From NCBI GenBank assembly GCA_016866815.1, contig VGKZ01000002.1, forward strand, positions 1 to 31,738: DNA of 31,738 nucleotides, written 5' to 3'. Shown in pieces: positions 14,408 through 21,238 of this stretch; position 1 is the first letter of the stretch, and each line of letters starts with the position of its first letter. A program made the translations under genes and the position numbers. The notes below the pieces were generated by a model. It had not been told where the DNA came from. It saw only the letters and a list, made by a program, of their open reading frames with translations, and searched no databases. The stretch is from Candidatus Peregrinibacteria bacterium. GTDB lineage: Bacteria > Patescibacteriota > Gracilibacteria > Peribacterales > Peribacteraceae.

Positions 14408-16008
14408 GTGCAGGACACGCCATTACCGTTCTCATTCCCGACCACGGCGAGCCAGTGACGTTGTTTCTGGAGCGCGTTGCCGAAACACCCGGTGAACTTC
14501 TGCTCATCCTGTCCGATCTGGAACAGGTCATTGCAGGAGATGATTCCGTACGCGATCGTTTCCTTGCCACACTTCGTCCTGTCAGCGGTCGCGTACGCAT
14601 CGCCACGCGTAGTCTCCCTGTCGTCCGTGATGCCCGGAAATCCGGCATTCGTGTCGTTGATCGCCTTGCGGATCTCGACAAGTTGCTTGAGGGCAATGCC
14701 CGTGCGGAGGAAGCACGACGCGAATTTCTTCCGCATCTGTGGCGCCAGCAACTGCGAAGTCGTCTCCAGTCCATGGGTCTTCTGTCACTGCCGAAGTTAC
14801 GCATTTGGATGTTAATCGTCCTGAGTGCAGGACTCTTTCTATTCGTCGTCTTCCGGTTGCTGCCGTCGGCGACGGTGGAAGTGTGGCCTCGGGAGGACAC
14901 GGTCAGCCAGACGGTGAATATTTTCCTCGCGCAGACCGGTGCGATTGCAGCACTTCCGCCACGCGTCCGTGTCATGGAACTGATTCCCATTACCATCACG
15001 CTCGACCGCACGATGACGTTTGATCAGATCAGCAGGGAATTCATCGGCACGAATGCAACGACGACGATGACGATCATCAATAATTCGGAGGAGCCGTACT
15101 GGCTGAAGAAGGGATCGCGTTTGTCGAATCAGGCCGGCATGGTCTTCAAGATTGTTGATTCCGTGAAGATTGATGCAAAAGGGGAAACCGAGGTTGGAGC
15201 TGAAGCCCTGCCGGAGGACACCTTCGACGAGATCGTCGGCTCCCGCGGTAACGTTCCCGCAGGACTCAAGTGGGAATTCCCCGCACTTGCCCCCGAGGAA
15301 CGCATTCTCGTCTACGCAGAGAACCGCGTGGCAGCCACCGGCGGCAACAGTACGTACCGCACTGTCCTTTCCCAGAAGGATATGGACCTGATGAAGGCAA
15401 CATTGGAAAATGGCCTCCTGAGTCTCGCGAAGCAGATGGTCGATGAGCGCAGGGACATCTACAACGTTGAGCATGAAGACAGCACCATGGAGATTCTCTA
15501 CTACGATGAGCTCACCAAGTTCACGTATCACGATTTCGTGTACCCGACTGAATTTCTGGGCCAGGAAGTCTCATCGGTTCCCGCGAAGGGAAGCATTACC
15601 TACACGGCGTATGCCTATGATTCCACGCAGGTTCTCGACATTCTGAGCAGGGAAGTCCTCGGGCACGTGAATGAAGGCAGGCGCATCCTTCCGGAAACGC
15701 TCACGCTCGGGCACCTCGTCGCGCACGTCATTGATTACGAAGATGATTTGTCGTGGATCAAATTGACGATCGACTTGTCTGGAACGGAGCAGCACATCCT
15801 CGATCCACTGTCTCCGACCGGTGCGGTCTTCGCGAAGAAAGTCCGGGACCAGATCAAGGGTCTCACACGTGCGGATGCAGAGCAGGTCATCCGAAACTTT
15901 CCGGAGGTGAAGAAGGCGAGGGTTTCTGTCTGGCCGCCGTGGACAGATGTCCTTCCCGGCATCCCATCTCACATCACCGTGAAGCCGATTGAGGAGTTTG
16001 CACTGTAA
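14404..16008 (+). CDS. Membrane-anchored protein with baseplate-J-like domain
   Basis: A 534-residue protein starting with GTG, whose last bases overlap the pgk stop (GTGA), implying coupled translation. Residues 1-130 form a soluble, charged, probably cytoplasmic part. One membrane segment spans about 132-154. The remaining 380 residues are beta-rich and would lie outside. Near 278-284 it carries GSRGNVPAG, the signature of the baseplate J/gp47-like domain of phage and contractile-tail proteins. Proteins of this build are often annotated in CPR genomes as baseplate J family. No other tail, sheath or tube gene is nearby, so a contractile injection system is not supported here. A cell-envelope role is more likely but unproven. 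Confidence 0.7.
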   Translation: MSAGHAITVLIPDHGEPVTLFLERVAETPGELLLILSDLEQVIAGDDSVRDRFLATLRPVSGRVRIATRSLPVVRDARKSGIRVVDRLADLDKLLEGNARAEEARREFLPHLWRQQLRSRLQSMGLLSLPKLRIWMLIVLSAGLFLFVVFRLLPSATVEVWPREDTVSQTVNIFLAQTGAIAALPPRVRVMELIPITITLDRTMTFDQISREFIGTNATTTMTIINNSEEPYWLKKGSRLSNQAGMVFKIVDSVKIDAKGETEVGAEALPEDTFDEIVGSRGNVPAGLKWEFPALAPEERILVYAENRVAATGGNSTYRTVLSQKDMDLMKATLENGLLSLAKQMVDERRDIYNVEHEDSTMEILYYDELTKFTYHDFVYPTEFLGQEVSSVPAKGSITYTAYAYDSTQVLDILSREVLGHVNEGRRILPETLTLGHLVAHVIDYEDDLSWIKLTIDLSGTEQHILDPLSPTGAVFAKKVRDQIKGLTRADAEQVIRNFPEVKKARVSVWPPWTDVLPGIPSHITVKPIEEFAL

Positions 16009-16013
16009 TCTCT

Positions 16014-16637
16014 ATGATCCCAACTTTCAGGCACTGGCTGGCGCTCCTGCACTTCATCCTGTGCTGCTTCGCCATCAGCGTACTGCTCTTTGCAGCTCTC
16101 TGTTTCTACGTCATGAGGGGATTCGAAGGCGATGCCGTTCTTCCGGCGGAATGCGCACTGGTCTTCGGTGCTGCAGTCCACGGAAAGGAGGATCCGGGGC
16201 CGGGGATTGCCCGTCGCGTCGATACCGCTGTGAACCTGTATAGAGTCGGGAAGATTCAGACGGTGATTCTGACCGGCGGAAAGGGAAATGAGACGCAGGA
16301 AAGCGAGGCGACCGTCATGCGCAGAGCCGCAGTCCTCTGGGGCATAGACCCGGTGGACGTTCGTACCGAGGAGCGCGCCACCTCTACCGTTGAGAATCTC
16401 CTGTTTTCCAAAGCATTAACGGAAGATTGCGACAGTGTTGTCGGAATCAGTGACAGATACCATCTCGCTCGTATCCGCTTTCTCGCCAACAACCTCGGTT
16501 GGCCGGAACTCCGCACGTACCCAGCCGACCGCATCGCGAATGCGTCGTTTGAGACACAAAGCATCATTCGAGAGGCTGCCGCACTGCTCTACACCGCGAT
16601 GACCGGTGCTGCGACCTCCGGCAATCCTCGTCCATGA
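16014..16637 (+). CDS. YdcF/SanA/ElyC-like (DUF218) membrane protein
   Basis: A 207-residue protein with one N-terminal membrane segment (about 10-35) and an external Rossmann-like DUF218 domain. Family motifs are ALVFGAAV (47-54), VILTGGKGNE (near 84-93), ESEATVMRRA, RATSTVENLLFSK and VVGISDRYHLARI. Relatives influence peptidoglycan or envelope barrier function, and some bind nucleotide cofactors, but their chemistry is not settled. It follows the baseplate-J-like gene by five bases and is the last gene of the pgk unit. A G-rich tract begins directly at its stop. Confidence 0.85.
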   Translation: MIPTFRHWLALLHFILCCFAISVLLFAALCFYVMRGFEGDAVLPAECALVFGAAVHGKEDPGPGIARRVDTAVNLYRVGKIQTVILTGGKGNETQESEATVMRRAAVLWGIDPVDVRTEERATSTVENLLFSKALTEDCDSVVGISDRYHLARIRFLANNLGWPELRTYPADRIANASFETQSIIREAAALLYTAMTGAATSGNPRP

Positions 16638-16666
16638 GGGGTTGGGGGTGGGGTGAGGGGGTAGGG
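16638..16666 (+). other. G-quadruplex-capable tract containing a KOPS-like octamer
   Basis: Four G-runs (16638-16641, 16644-16648, 16650-16653 and 16657-16661) are separated by loops of one to three bases, fitting a G-quadruplex pattern. The final bases 16659-16666 read GGGTAGGG, which matches the FtsK-orienting consensus GGGNAGGG and points towards the dif-like site 162 bases to the right. The motif match is direct; any function is inferred. Confidence 0.5.
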
Positions 16667-16695
16667 CCACTCTCAGAAGTAGGACTTCACAACAT

Positions 16696-16779
16696 CTAGT
16701 GTTTCTGCGCAATTACGATGAAAACTACGATTACGCACACAGCAGTAAAGAGCAGGTAAGTGTTCATCGTTGTCGCCAT
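16696..16779 (-). CDS. Possible 27-residue membrane peptide
   Basis: An ATG at 16779 opens a short frame encoding MATTMNTYLLF, then TAVCVIVVFIVI, then AQKH and a stop. It would be a single hydrophobic helix with a basic end. AGGA lies directly before the ATG, too close for a good ribosome site, and a TATAGG lies a few bases further up. It occupies the gap between the YdcF-like gene and dif. Size alone makes it uncertain. Confidence 0.3.
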   Translation of the reverse strand: MATTMNTYLLFTAVCVIVVFIVIAQKH

Positions 16780-16822
16780 TCCTATCCTATACATGTATCA
16801 TTCAGCGATTTGACTTTGTCAA

Positions 16823-16851
16823 TTGATAGTTAACATAAAATGCATTATGTT
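16823..16851 (+). promoter_or_regulatory. Likely xer promoter overlapping the dif-like site
   Basis: TTGATA (16823-16828) and TATGTT (16846-16851) are separated by 17 bases, so the whole spacer and the -10 lie inside the dif-like site. Recombinase bound at the site would cover the promoter, which suggests self-repression. Confidence 0.45.
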
Positions 16852-16855
16852 AAGT
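16828..16855 (+). other. dif: dif-like chromosome dimer resolution site
   Basis: A 28-bp site with two 11-bp inverted arms around a 6-bp centre: left arm AGTTAACATAA (16828-16838), centre AATGCA, right arm TTATGTTAAGT (16845-16855). The arms are complementary at 10 of 11 positions. The right arm differs from the XerD-binding half of E. coli dif (TTATGTTAAAT) at one base, and the left arm ends in the same CATAA as the XerC half. The 11-6-11 layout is that of bacterial dif. It lies 10 bases before a tyrosine recombinase gene, as in single-recombinase systems such as XerS/difSL and XerH/difH. Near-symmetric arms fit use by one recombinase. Confidence 0.8.
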
Positions 16856-16865
16856 AGGAAGGAAT

Positions 16866-17822
16866 GTGGAAAACCCCCTCTCCCCCATGCCATCCAAGGA
16901 CGATCAGACACCCATGGCCAAAGCAACCTCCCGCTACCTCACCTTCCTGCGTGCGGAGGAGAACAAATCGCCGTTGACCATACGTACATACGGAGAGTCA
17001 CTCAGACTGATGCAGGAACTCATGCCTGTGCACTCCCCTACTTCCGTCGACAAAGCATCTGTCCGCCACTTCAAGTCCGCTCTGCATGAATTCCGCACCC
17101 GCAGGGGAAAGGAACTCTCTATCCGAACGAAAAACCACCACTTGACGATTCTGCGCGCGTTCCTCCGGTATCTGATTCAGGAGGAAGAGATGGATGTGTA
17201 CCCTCCCGACCGCGTCACGCGCTTCAAAGAGGAGCAGCGCAAGGTGAAGGTACTGTTCCGGGAGGATTTAGAACGCCTGCTTGCAGCACCGGATACATCG
17301 ACCAAGGAAGGCAAGCGCGATAAGGCTATACTGGAACTCTTCTTTTCTACCGGCTTACGTTTGGAGGAGCTGCGGGGGCTGAATACCAGGGATCTGAATT
17401 TCCGTACCCGGGAAATCTCTGTCCGTGGAAAGCGTGGCAAAGTGCGTGTGGTCTTCTTGAGTGATGATGCGGTGGAGGCCATCGAACGCTACCTCGAGAT
17501 CCGTCTCGATCACTTAGATCCCCTCTTCATCCGGAATTTTCAGAAGGCGGTGAATGTACTGCCGCCGGGAAATGAATTCCGCCTTTCCCGTATTTCAATT
17601 TACGAAGGGGTGAAGAAGTATGCGCGTGCAGCAGGAATAATGAGTAGCCCGTCACCCCACACGCTTCGCCACAGTTTCGCGACGGATCTCCTGCGGAATG
17701 GGGCGGATTTGCGGAGTGTTCAGGAGATGCTTGGGCATAAAGACCTTGGGACGACGCAGATCTATACCCATGTCACTAATCCTCAATTGAAGGAGGTTCA
17801 TCAGAAGTTTCATGGGAAATAA
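16866..17822 (+). CDS. xer: Xer-type tyrosine recombinase
   Basis: A 318-residue site-specific recombinase. The N-terminal SAM-like DNA-binding domain spans about 20-110 (SRYLTFLRAEENKSPLTIRTY). The catalytic domain carries Arg165 (STGLRLEEL), a hairpin Lys near 189-192 (RGKRGKVR), His265 and Arg268 (HTLRHSFATDLL), His291 (LGHKDLGTT) and nucleophile Tyr300 (TQIYTHV), so the R-K-H-R-H-Y set is complete. Length and motifs fit XerC/XerD/XerA rather than a phage integrase. The GTG at 16866 follows GGAAGGA closely; ATG at 16887 or 16914 would still keep the domain. The adjacent dif-like site makes chromosome dimer resolution the most likely role. An integrase of a dif-using element is the alternative. 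Confidence 0.9.
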   Translation: MENPLSPMPSKDDQTPMAKATSRYLTFLRAEENKSPLTIRTYGESLRLMQELMPVHSPTSVDKASVRHFKSALHEFRTRRGKELSIRTKNHHLTILRAFLRYLIQEEEMDVYPPDRVTRFKEEQRKVKVLFREDLERLLAAPDTSTKEGKRDKAILELFFSTGLRLEELRGLNTRDLNFRTREISVRGKRGKVRVVFLSDDAVEAIERYLEIRLDHLDPLFIRNFQKAVNVLPPGNEFRLSRISIYEGVKKYARAAGIMSSPSPHTLRHSFATDLLRNGADLRSVQEMLGHKDLGTTQIYTHVTNPQLKEVHQKFHGK

Positions 17823-17831
17823 ATGTGTGCA

Positions 17832-18244
17832 TCACTCATCAATGCGAATACTCATTCTGTGAAGCTTTCCGCGAAATGTCACATCCAGTCGATCAAGAAA
17901 TCCGCGTTGACCCAAGAGAGGGGGCACTTTTGCATTCACAAGACGTACATGGGTTTGCCAGGACCTTGGTCGGAAACCCGGATGGTCCACGATTAGTTCT
18001 ATGGGATAGCGTGAACCATATGTTTGGAAGGTTCCACCACAAGCGCAATTCATTTCCAGATCGTCATCCAAGTCCGGTTCACATCCGATATCTTCTGCGA
18101 TTTCAAAAGGGAGTAAGACAAAGTCCGAACCTGTGTCCACCAGCGCTTCATCGTATGGTGTCCAGGAACTCTAGTATTTAAAGGTAACCTTGATCGTAGG
18201 GTGGTAAAACCTTCCAAGGGAATTTCTATACGACGAATACTCAA
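17832..18244 (-). pseudogene. Retropepsin-like aspartic protease, frameshifted
   Basis: Two minus-strand frames together make one protein. The 5' frame starts at TTG 18244 and reads SIRRIEIPLEGFTTLRSRLPLNTRVPGH. The 3' frame reads TPYDEALVDTGSDFVLLPFEIAEDIG and runs to the stop at 17832. The DTGS catalytic triplet, the hydrophobic LLP after it and the late LLGQRGFLDRLDVTF match single-domain retropepsin-like proteins. The switch must lie between about 18170 and 18140, because the second frame has a TAG at 18173-18171. This is either a real one-base deletion or a sequence error. The TTG start overlaps the stop of the DUF5678-like gene (TTGA), a pairing that I recall as common. Confidence 0.65.
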
Positions 18245-18423
18245 AGTCCAAATCCATGCTTTCCTGCTATGCAGTTTTTTGGAATTAATGCAAATCGTAC
18301 TTGTTCCACATCTTTCCGTTTGCTCACTTTTGTTCGCACGGACCTCAATGTTCGACCCGAAAGTATTACTTTTTCATTTTTTGTGGCTACCCACTTGCCG
18401 GAGTATTTTTGGTCAAAGTGCAT
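18241..18423 (-). CDS. DUF5678-like small protein
   Basis: A 60-residue protein with YSGKWVATKNEKVILSGRTL followed by a basic helix (SVRTKVSKRKDVEQVRFALIPK). This is the F-x-G-K-W-V-A-x-x-x-x-x-V-x-x-x-G layout of the DUF5678 family, whose members are often encoded directly before a retropepsin-like protein, as here. The last codon and stop overlap the start of the protease gene (TTGA). A -10-like TACATT (18436-18431) lies seven bases before the ATG. The function of the pair is unknown; a small proteolytic toxin-antitoxin-like or processing module is conceivable but unsupported. Confidence 0.6.
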   Translation of the reverse strand: MHFDQKYSGKWVATKNEKVILSGRTLRSVRTKVSKRKDVEQVRFALIPKNCIAGKHGFGL

Positions 18424-18496
18424 AGTAAAAAATGTACACGCATCTTATCACATCCAAAATGCATTTTCCAGAAGTCCCCGCTCGTCTTTTTGTAGT

Positions 18497-18931
18497 ATGG
18501 AAAATGATTTTGTCATTGTGATGCTAGGCCCATTAGGAGTCTTATGCGCTCTGGCATTTGTTATGCTCTGGATTATTTGTAAGGGGTGGGACATTCGCAG
18601 AAATTGGTGTGCCTATTATGATACGCCAGAATGGAAAGCAAAGCGTGAAGAGGCATTTGCAGTGCATGGAAGAAGGTGTGCGGTCTGTGGCACAGACAAA
18701 AATCTTCAGGTGCATCATTTGAGGTATTGGAAGTGGGGTTTTCCGATTCAGGGCAGAGAGAATGCTACAAAAGATTTGAGAGTGTTATGCAAAGAGCATC
18801 ACCCAGGAGGGTTGTATTCTGCAATGCACATTCGGTTTGACAAATGGTGCTACAACAGAGCTATGAAAAAGAGGAGTACTACAAGCTTACGCCGAGGGTC
18901 TTTCTCTTCTATCCATTTATGTGGCTGTTGA
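18497..18931 (+). CDS. HNH-nuclease-type protein with N-terminal membrane segment
   Basis: A 144-residue protein. Residues 5-28 form a hydrophobic helix (FVIVMLGPLGVLCALAFVML). An HNH-type zinc-bound beta-beta-alpha nuclease fold follows: TPEWKAKREEAFAVHGRRC, Cys61 and Cys64 (CAVCG), His73-His74 (LQVHHLRYW), and Cys98 with His101/102 (VLCKEHH). An HNH protein with a membrane anchor is unusual. The open frame continues upstream to 18269, but the ATG at 18497 fits the domain. The C-terminal 20 residues are odd; shifting frame near 18865 gives a more protein-like tail ending after RKRRDSVG, so a late frameshift is possible. The gene is AT-rich and divergent from the DUF5678-like gene. Confidence 0.65.
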   Translation: MENDFVIVMLGPLGVLCALAFVMLWIICKGWDIRRNWCAYYDTPEWKAKREEAFAVHGRRCAVCGTDKNLQVHHLRYWKWGFPIQGRENATKDLRVLCKEHHPGGLYSAMHIRFDKWCYNRAMKKRSTTSLRRGSFSSIHLCGC

Positions 18932-18970
18932 GAAAGAGGCGGGATTCAGTGGGTTGAAACGGGATTCTTC

Positions 18971-19000
18971 GGCCGGTGCACGGATGCATCGGCCAGTTTT
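18971..19000 (+). terminator. Rho-independent terminator after the HNH gene
   Basis: GGCCG-G-TGCA-CGGA-TGCA-T-CGGCC forms a strong hairpin followed by AGTTTT on the + strand, 40 bases after the HNH stop. It also lies between the convergent HNH and 19023 genes. Confidence 0.6.
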
Positions 19001-19022
19001 AAGAAATACGCATGTCTATCTC

Positions 19023-19373
19023 TCACTTGATCACCCCGCTCACCCACACATCAAACCTGTGGATATGCTCTTCACCTTCCACAGGATTCTGCTTCCTGAA
19101 ATCAATGAGCCGCCTCAGGTGAAACTCAGCCATCTTCCGCAGACTGTCGATGTACGCTCCTGTAACTACAGTGAATGGTACATCCACACCGGACATTTGC
19201 CCGTCATACAGATGCGGATACTCCGTCATGTCCACCGTCAGCACTGCGTCCCTGCCTGCTCTCAGTTCATCCATTGCTGCAAAGACGCGTTGATGGTTGA
19301 TGTAGATATTCTCCTCCATGACACGGGAGTATACACCTGCTGTTGGTACGATCTTCATGGCACTACAGAGCAT
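19023..19373 (-). CDS. Hypothetical protein, second of a pair
   Basis: A 116-residue soluble protein with no recognised motif; a stretch reads AVLTVDMTEYPHLYDGQMSG. I start it at ATG 19373 because GGAG lies five bases upstream, one of the few clear Shine-Dalgarno sequences in the window. The open frame reaches 19433, but that start would overlap the preceding gene. It follows the gene at 19391-19675 by 17 bases on the same strand, so the two are probably co-transcribed and the clear ribosome site fits an internal operon gene. Confidence 0.55.
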   Translation of the reverse strand: MLCSAMKIVPTAGVYSRVMEENIYINHQRVFAAMDELRAGRDAVLTVDMTEYPHLYDGQMSGVDVPFTVVTGAYIDSLRKMAEFHLRRLIDFRKQNPVEGEEHIHRFDVWVSGVIK

Positions 19374-19390
19374 TGGAGCTCCTACGCTGC

Positions 19391-19675
19391 TTACCTCATC
19401 TTCATCTTCACATCGAAGTAGAGCGCATTCCATTCTTCGGATTGCATCGCGTCAATGATCGGTTCGCGCTTGAGAAACTGGATGGTGATGTCATGCATCG
19501 CTCTCTTGTAGGTATCGATCACGTCATCTGCCGGAAAGTCCCTATCAGGAATTTGTCCCTTCTGCGTGTGCGGTGCTTCATGGAGGTTCACTCTCAGTAT
19601 TCCTCTCCCAATCTCTACGAGGTCATCGAAGGTGTTCCAGACTGCATGCATGTTGATGTGCGGAGTGCGTTTCAT
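19391..19675 (-). CDS. Hypothetical protein, first of a pair
   Basis: A 94-residue charged soluble protein (MKRTPHINMHAVWNTFDDL, then IPDRDFPADDVIDTYKRAMHDI). No family was recognised. It precedes the gene at 19023-19373 and lies 71 bases after the start of nothing else on its strand, downstream of msrB, which is read in the same direction. An independent promoter is not clear; the 5' region holds TATAGG and CATAAA. Confidence 0.5.
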   Translation of the reverse strand: MKRTPHINMHAVWNTFDDLVEIGRGILRVNLHEAPHTQKGQIPDRDFPADDVIDTYKRAMHDITIQFLKREPIIDAMQSEEWNALYFDVKMKMR

Positions 19676-19746
19676 ATCCGGAGTTTTTATGATTCAAACC
19701 TATATCCGAAAGAGCCCTGAAACAAGGGCAAAAACGGATTTCACTC

Positions 19747-20295
19747 TCACTCAAACAGCGGTGCGAATTCCCCGTATCCCCACTCCTGAAGCTTCTGCTT
19801 TGGGATGAAGCGCAGTGCAGCACTGTTCATGCAGTAGCGCTCTCCCGATGGCTGCGGCCCGTCGGGAAATACGTGACCGAGGTGACTGTCACCGTGCTTG
19901 CTGCGTACCTCCGTCCGTTGCATGAAGAGCTTGCCGTCGATCCTCTCTACGATGTTCTCCGCGATCAGTGGTTTTGTGAAGCTGGGCCATCCCGTTCCGG
20001 AGTCGTATTTGTCGCGTGATGAAAACAGAGGTTCACCGGAAACGATATCGACGTAAATCCCCTCTTCGTGATTGTTCCAGTATGCGTTGTCGAAGGCGCG
20101 CTCGGTTCCCTCATGTTGCGTCACCTCGTACTGCAGATCGGAAAGTTCGTCCCTGAGTACCTCTTCGCTCGGCATCGAAAAATTGCGCCAGTCCCTCATG
20201 GGTTTCCCGGCACTGTACCTGTTGTCGTCGGAGGGGGCTGCCATGCATGAGGTGAGAATGAGTGAGAGAGCGGCGATGAGCCGTGCGCTTTTCAT
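19747..20295 (-). CDS. msrB: Peptide-methionine (R)-S-oxide reductase, predicted lipoprotein
   Basis: A 182-residue protein. The N-terminus MKSARLIAALSLILTSC is a lipoprotein signal with lipobox LTSC, so Cys17 would be lipidated and the enzyme anchored outside. The MsrB domain (about 40-182) has EGTERAFDNAYWNN, DKYDSGTGWPSF, HLGHVFPDG and RYCMNSAALRF, with catalytic Cys155. The zinc CxxC pairs are absent. Cys17 and Cys155 are the only cysteines, so there is no resolving Cys and an outside reductant is needed. Its role is repair of oxidised methionine in envelope proteins. TAGAAT lies six bases before the ATG. It is divergent from the phzF-family gene. Confidence 0.92.
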   Translation of the reverse strand: MKSARLIAALSLILTSCMAAPSDDNRYSAGKPMRDWRNFSMPSEEVLRDELSDLQYEVTQHEGTERAFDNAYWNNHEEGIYVDIVSGEPLFSSRDKYDSGTGWPSFTKPLIAENIVERIDGKLFMQRTEVRSKHGDSHLGHVFPDGPQPSGERYCMNSAALRFIPKQKLQEWGYGEFAPLFE

Positions 20296-20301
20296 GACCG
20301 A

Positions 20302-20307
20302 ATTCTA
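20302..20307 (-). promoter_or_regulatory. -10 box of msrB, probably leaderless
   Basis: TAGAAT on the minus strand ends six bases before the msrB ATG, with TCGGTC between and no ribosome-binding match. Confidence 0.5.
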
Positions 20308-20344
20308 GCATAGAGTAGCCAAATTGCGTATGCTACGTGTTCCT

Positions 20345-21232
20345 ATGGAGCGAGTGAAAGCCGAAATCTGGCAGTCCTTCGTCCGTGAAGACGGGCTCGG
20401 TGGCAACCCCGCTGGCGTCGTCATCCACAACGGCAGCCTCACACGCGAGCAGATGCAGGTTGTCGCGCGGAAACTGGATGTGTCCGAGACGGCGTTCGTC
20501 GAACATGTGAGCAATCGCACGAAACTTGGTTGCTATCAGGTGCTTTTCTACACGCCTGACGGATCGCAGGTCTCGCTCTGCGGCCATGCGACCATTGCTG
20601 CGGGTGGCAGAATATTTACCTCTGGGGATTTTGCGAACCAGAGAAAATTTTCTGAGCGGTACGAAAGGAGTGGTCGCTGGTGCGAAACAGAAGTACGTAT
20701 GGAGAACGACATGATTTTCTACCAGCAGGAAATCCCCTCGCATACCGAGTACCTTTCGTGGGGTGGTATCTGTGACAGTCTCGGTCTGACCTACGAAGAC
20801 TTCGACGAGCGATTTGACCCGACGAAAATTCTGACGGATGCACTGATAGCCCTGGAGAAAGATTCGCTCGAGCGCCTTCCGGCGGAATATCCGGTAAAAG
20901 ATCTTCGCAGGGCTCTCGACGATGAGCAGCTGCAGGGGGTTCATCTGTTTGCCTTGGGAAAAGGTGATCCGGTCGCCCAGTGCAGGAATCTCGCCCCAGC
21001 GGTTGGCATTAACGAGGAAGCTGCCACGGGGTCCGTCACGGGTCTTCTGGCGCATGTCCTCCGCAATCAGTCGCTCCTTACACGTGACCAGCTGCAGGGA
21101 GCGCTCATGCGCTTTGAACAGGGGGAGACAGAACACACGCCGGCATCCAATCTCTTTGTTCGTTTCAAAGGCGAGGAAGTCTGGGTAGGAGGAAGGGTAC
21201 GCAAAGTCCGAGAGCAAAAAATCGATCTGTAA
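20345..21232 (+). CDS. PhzF-family isomerase/epimerase
   Basis: A 295-residue member of the PhzF family (diaminopimelate-epimerase-like fold). The catalytic Glu is at 48 in LDVSETAFV. The family blocks GGNPAGVV (19-26), LFYTPDGSQVSLCGHATIAA, and GINEEAATGSVTGLLA are present. The substrate is not predictable; most relatives outside phenazine clusters are uncharacterised, and no phenazine gene is nearby. The middle region (about 95-190) diverges from typical members. In-frame starts exist at TTG 20324 and ATG 20330. I use ATG 20345, ten bases after a -10-like TATGCT (20329-20334). It converges with the SNase remnant at 21239. Confidence 0.85.
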   Translation: MERVKAEIWQSFVREDGLGGNPAGVVIHNGSLTREQMQVVARKLDVSETAFVEHVSNRTKLGCYQVLFYTPDGSQVSLCGHATIAAGGRIFTSGDFANQRKFSERYERSGRWCETEVRMENDMIFYQQEIPSHTEYLSWGGICDSLGLTYEDFDERFDPTKILTDALIALEKDSLERLPAEYPVKDLRRALDDEQLQGVHLFALGKGDPVAQCRNLAPAVGINEEAATGSVTGLLAHVLRNQSLLTRDQLQGALMRFEQGETEHTPASNLFVRFKGEEVWVGGRVRKVREQKIDL

Positions 21233-21238
21233 TCCGTT

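Noticed and set aside
14404..16008. Baseplate-J-like gene as part of a contractile injection system or prophage
   Set aside because: No sheath, tube, spike, terminase or capsid gene is nearby, and the protein has its own membrane anchor and sits in a pgk unit.
18180..18195. Slippery heptamer TTTAAAT in the correct zero frame within the retropepsin-like gene, suggesting programmed -1 frameshifting
   Set aside because: The -1 frame meets a TAG one codon later (18173-18171), so slipping here could not produce the full protein.
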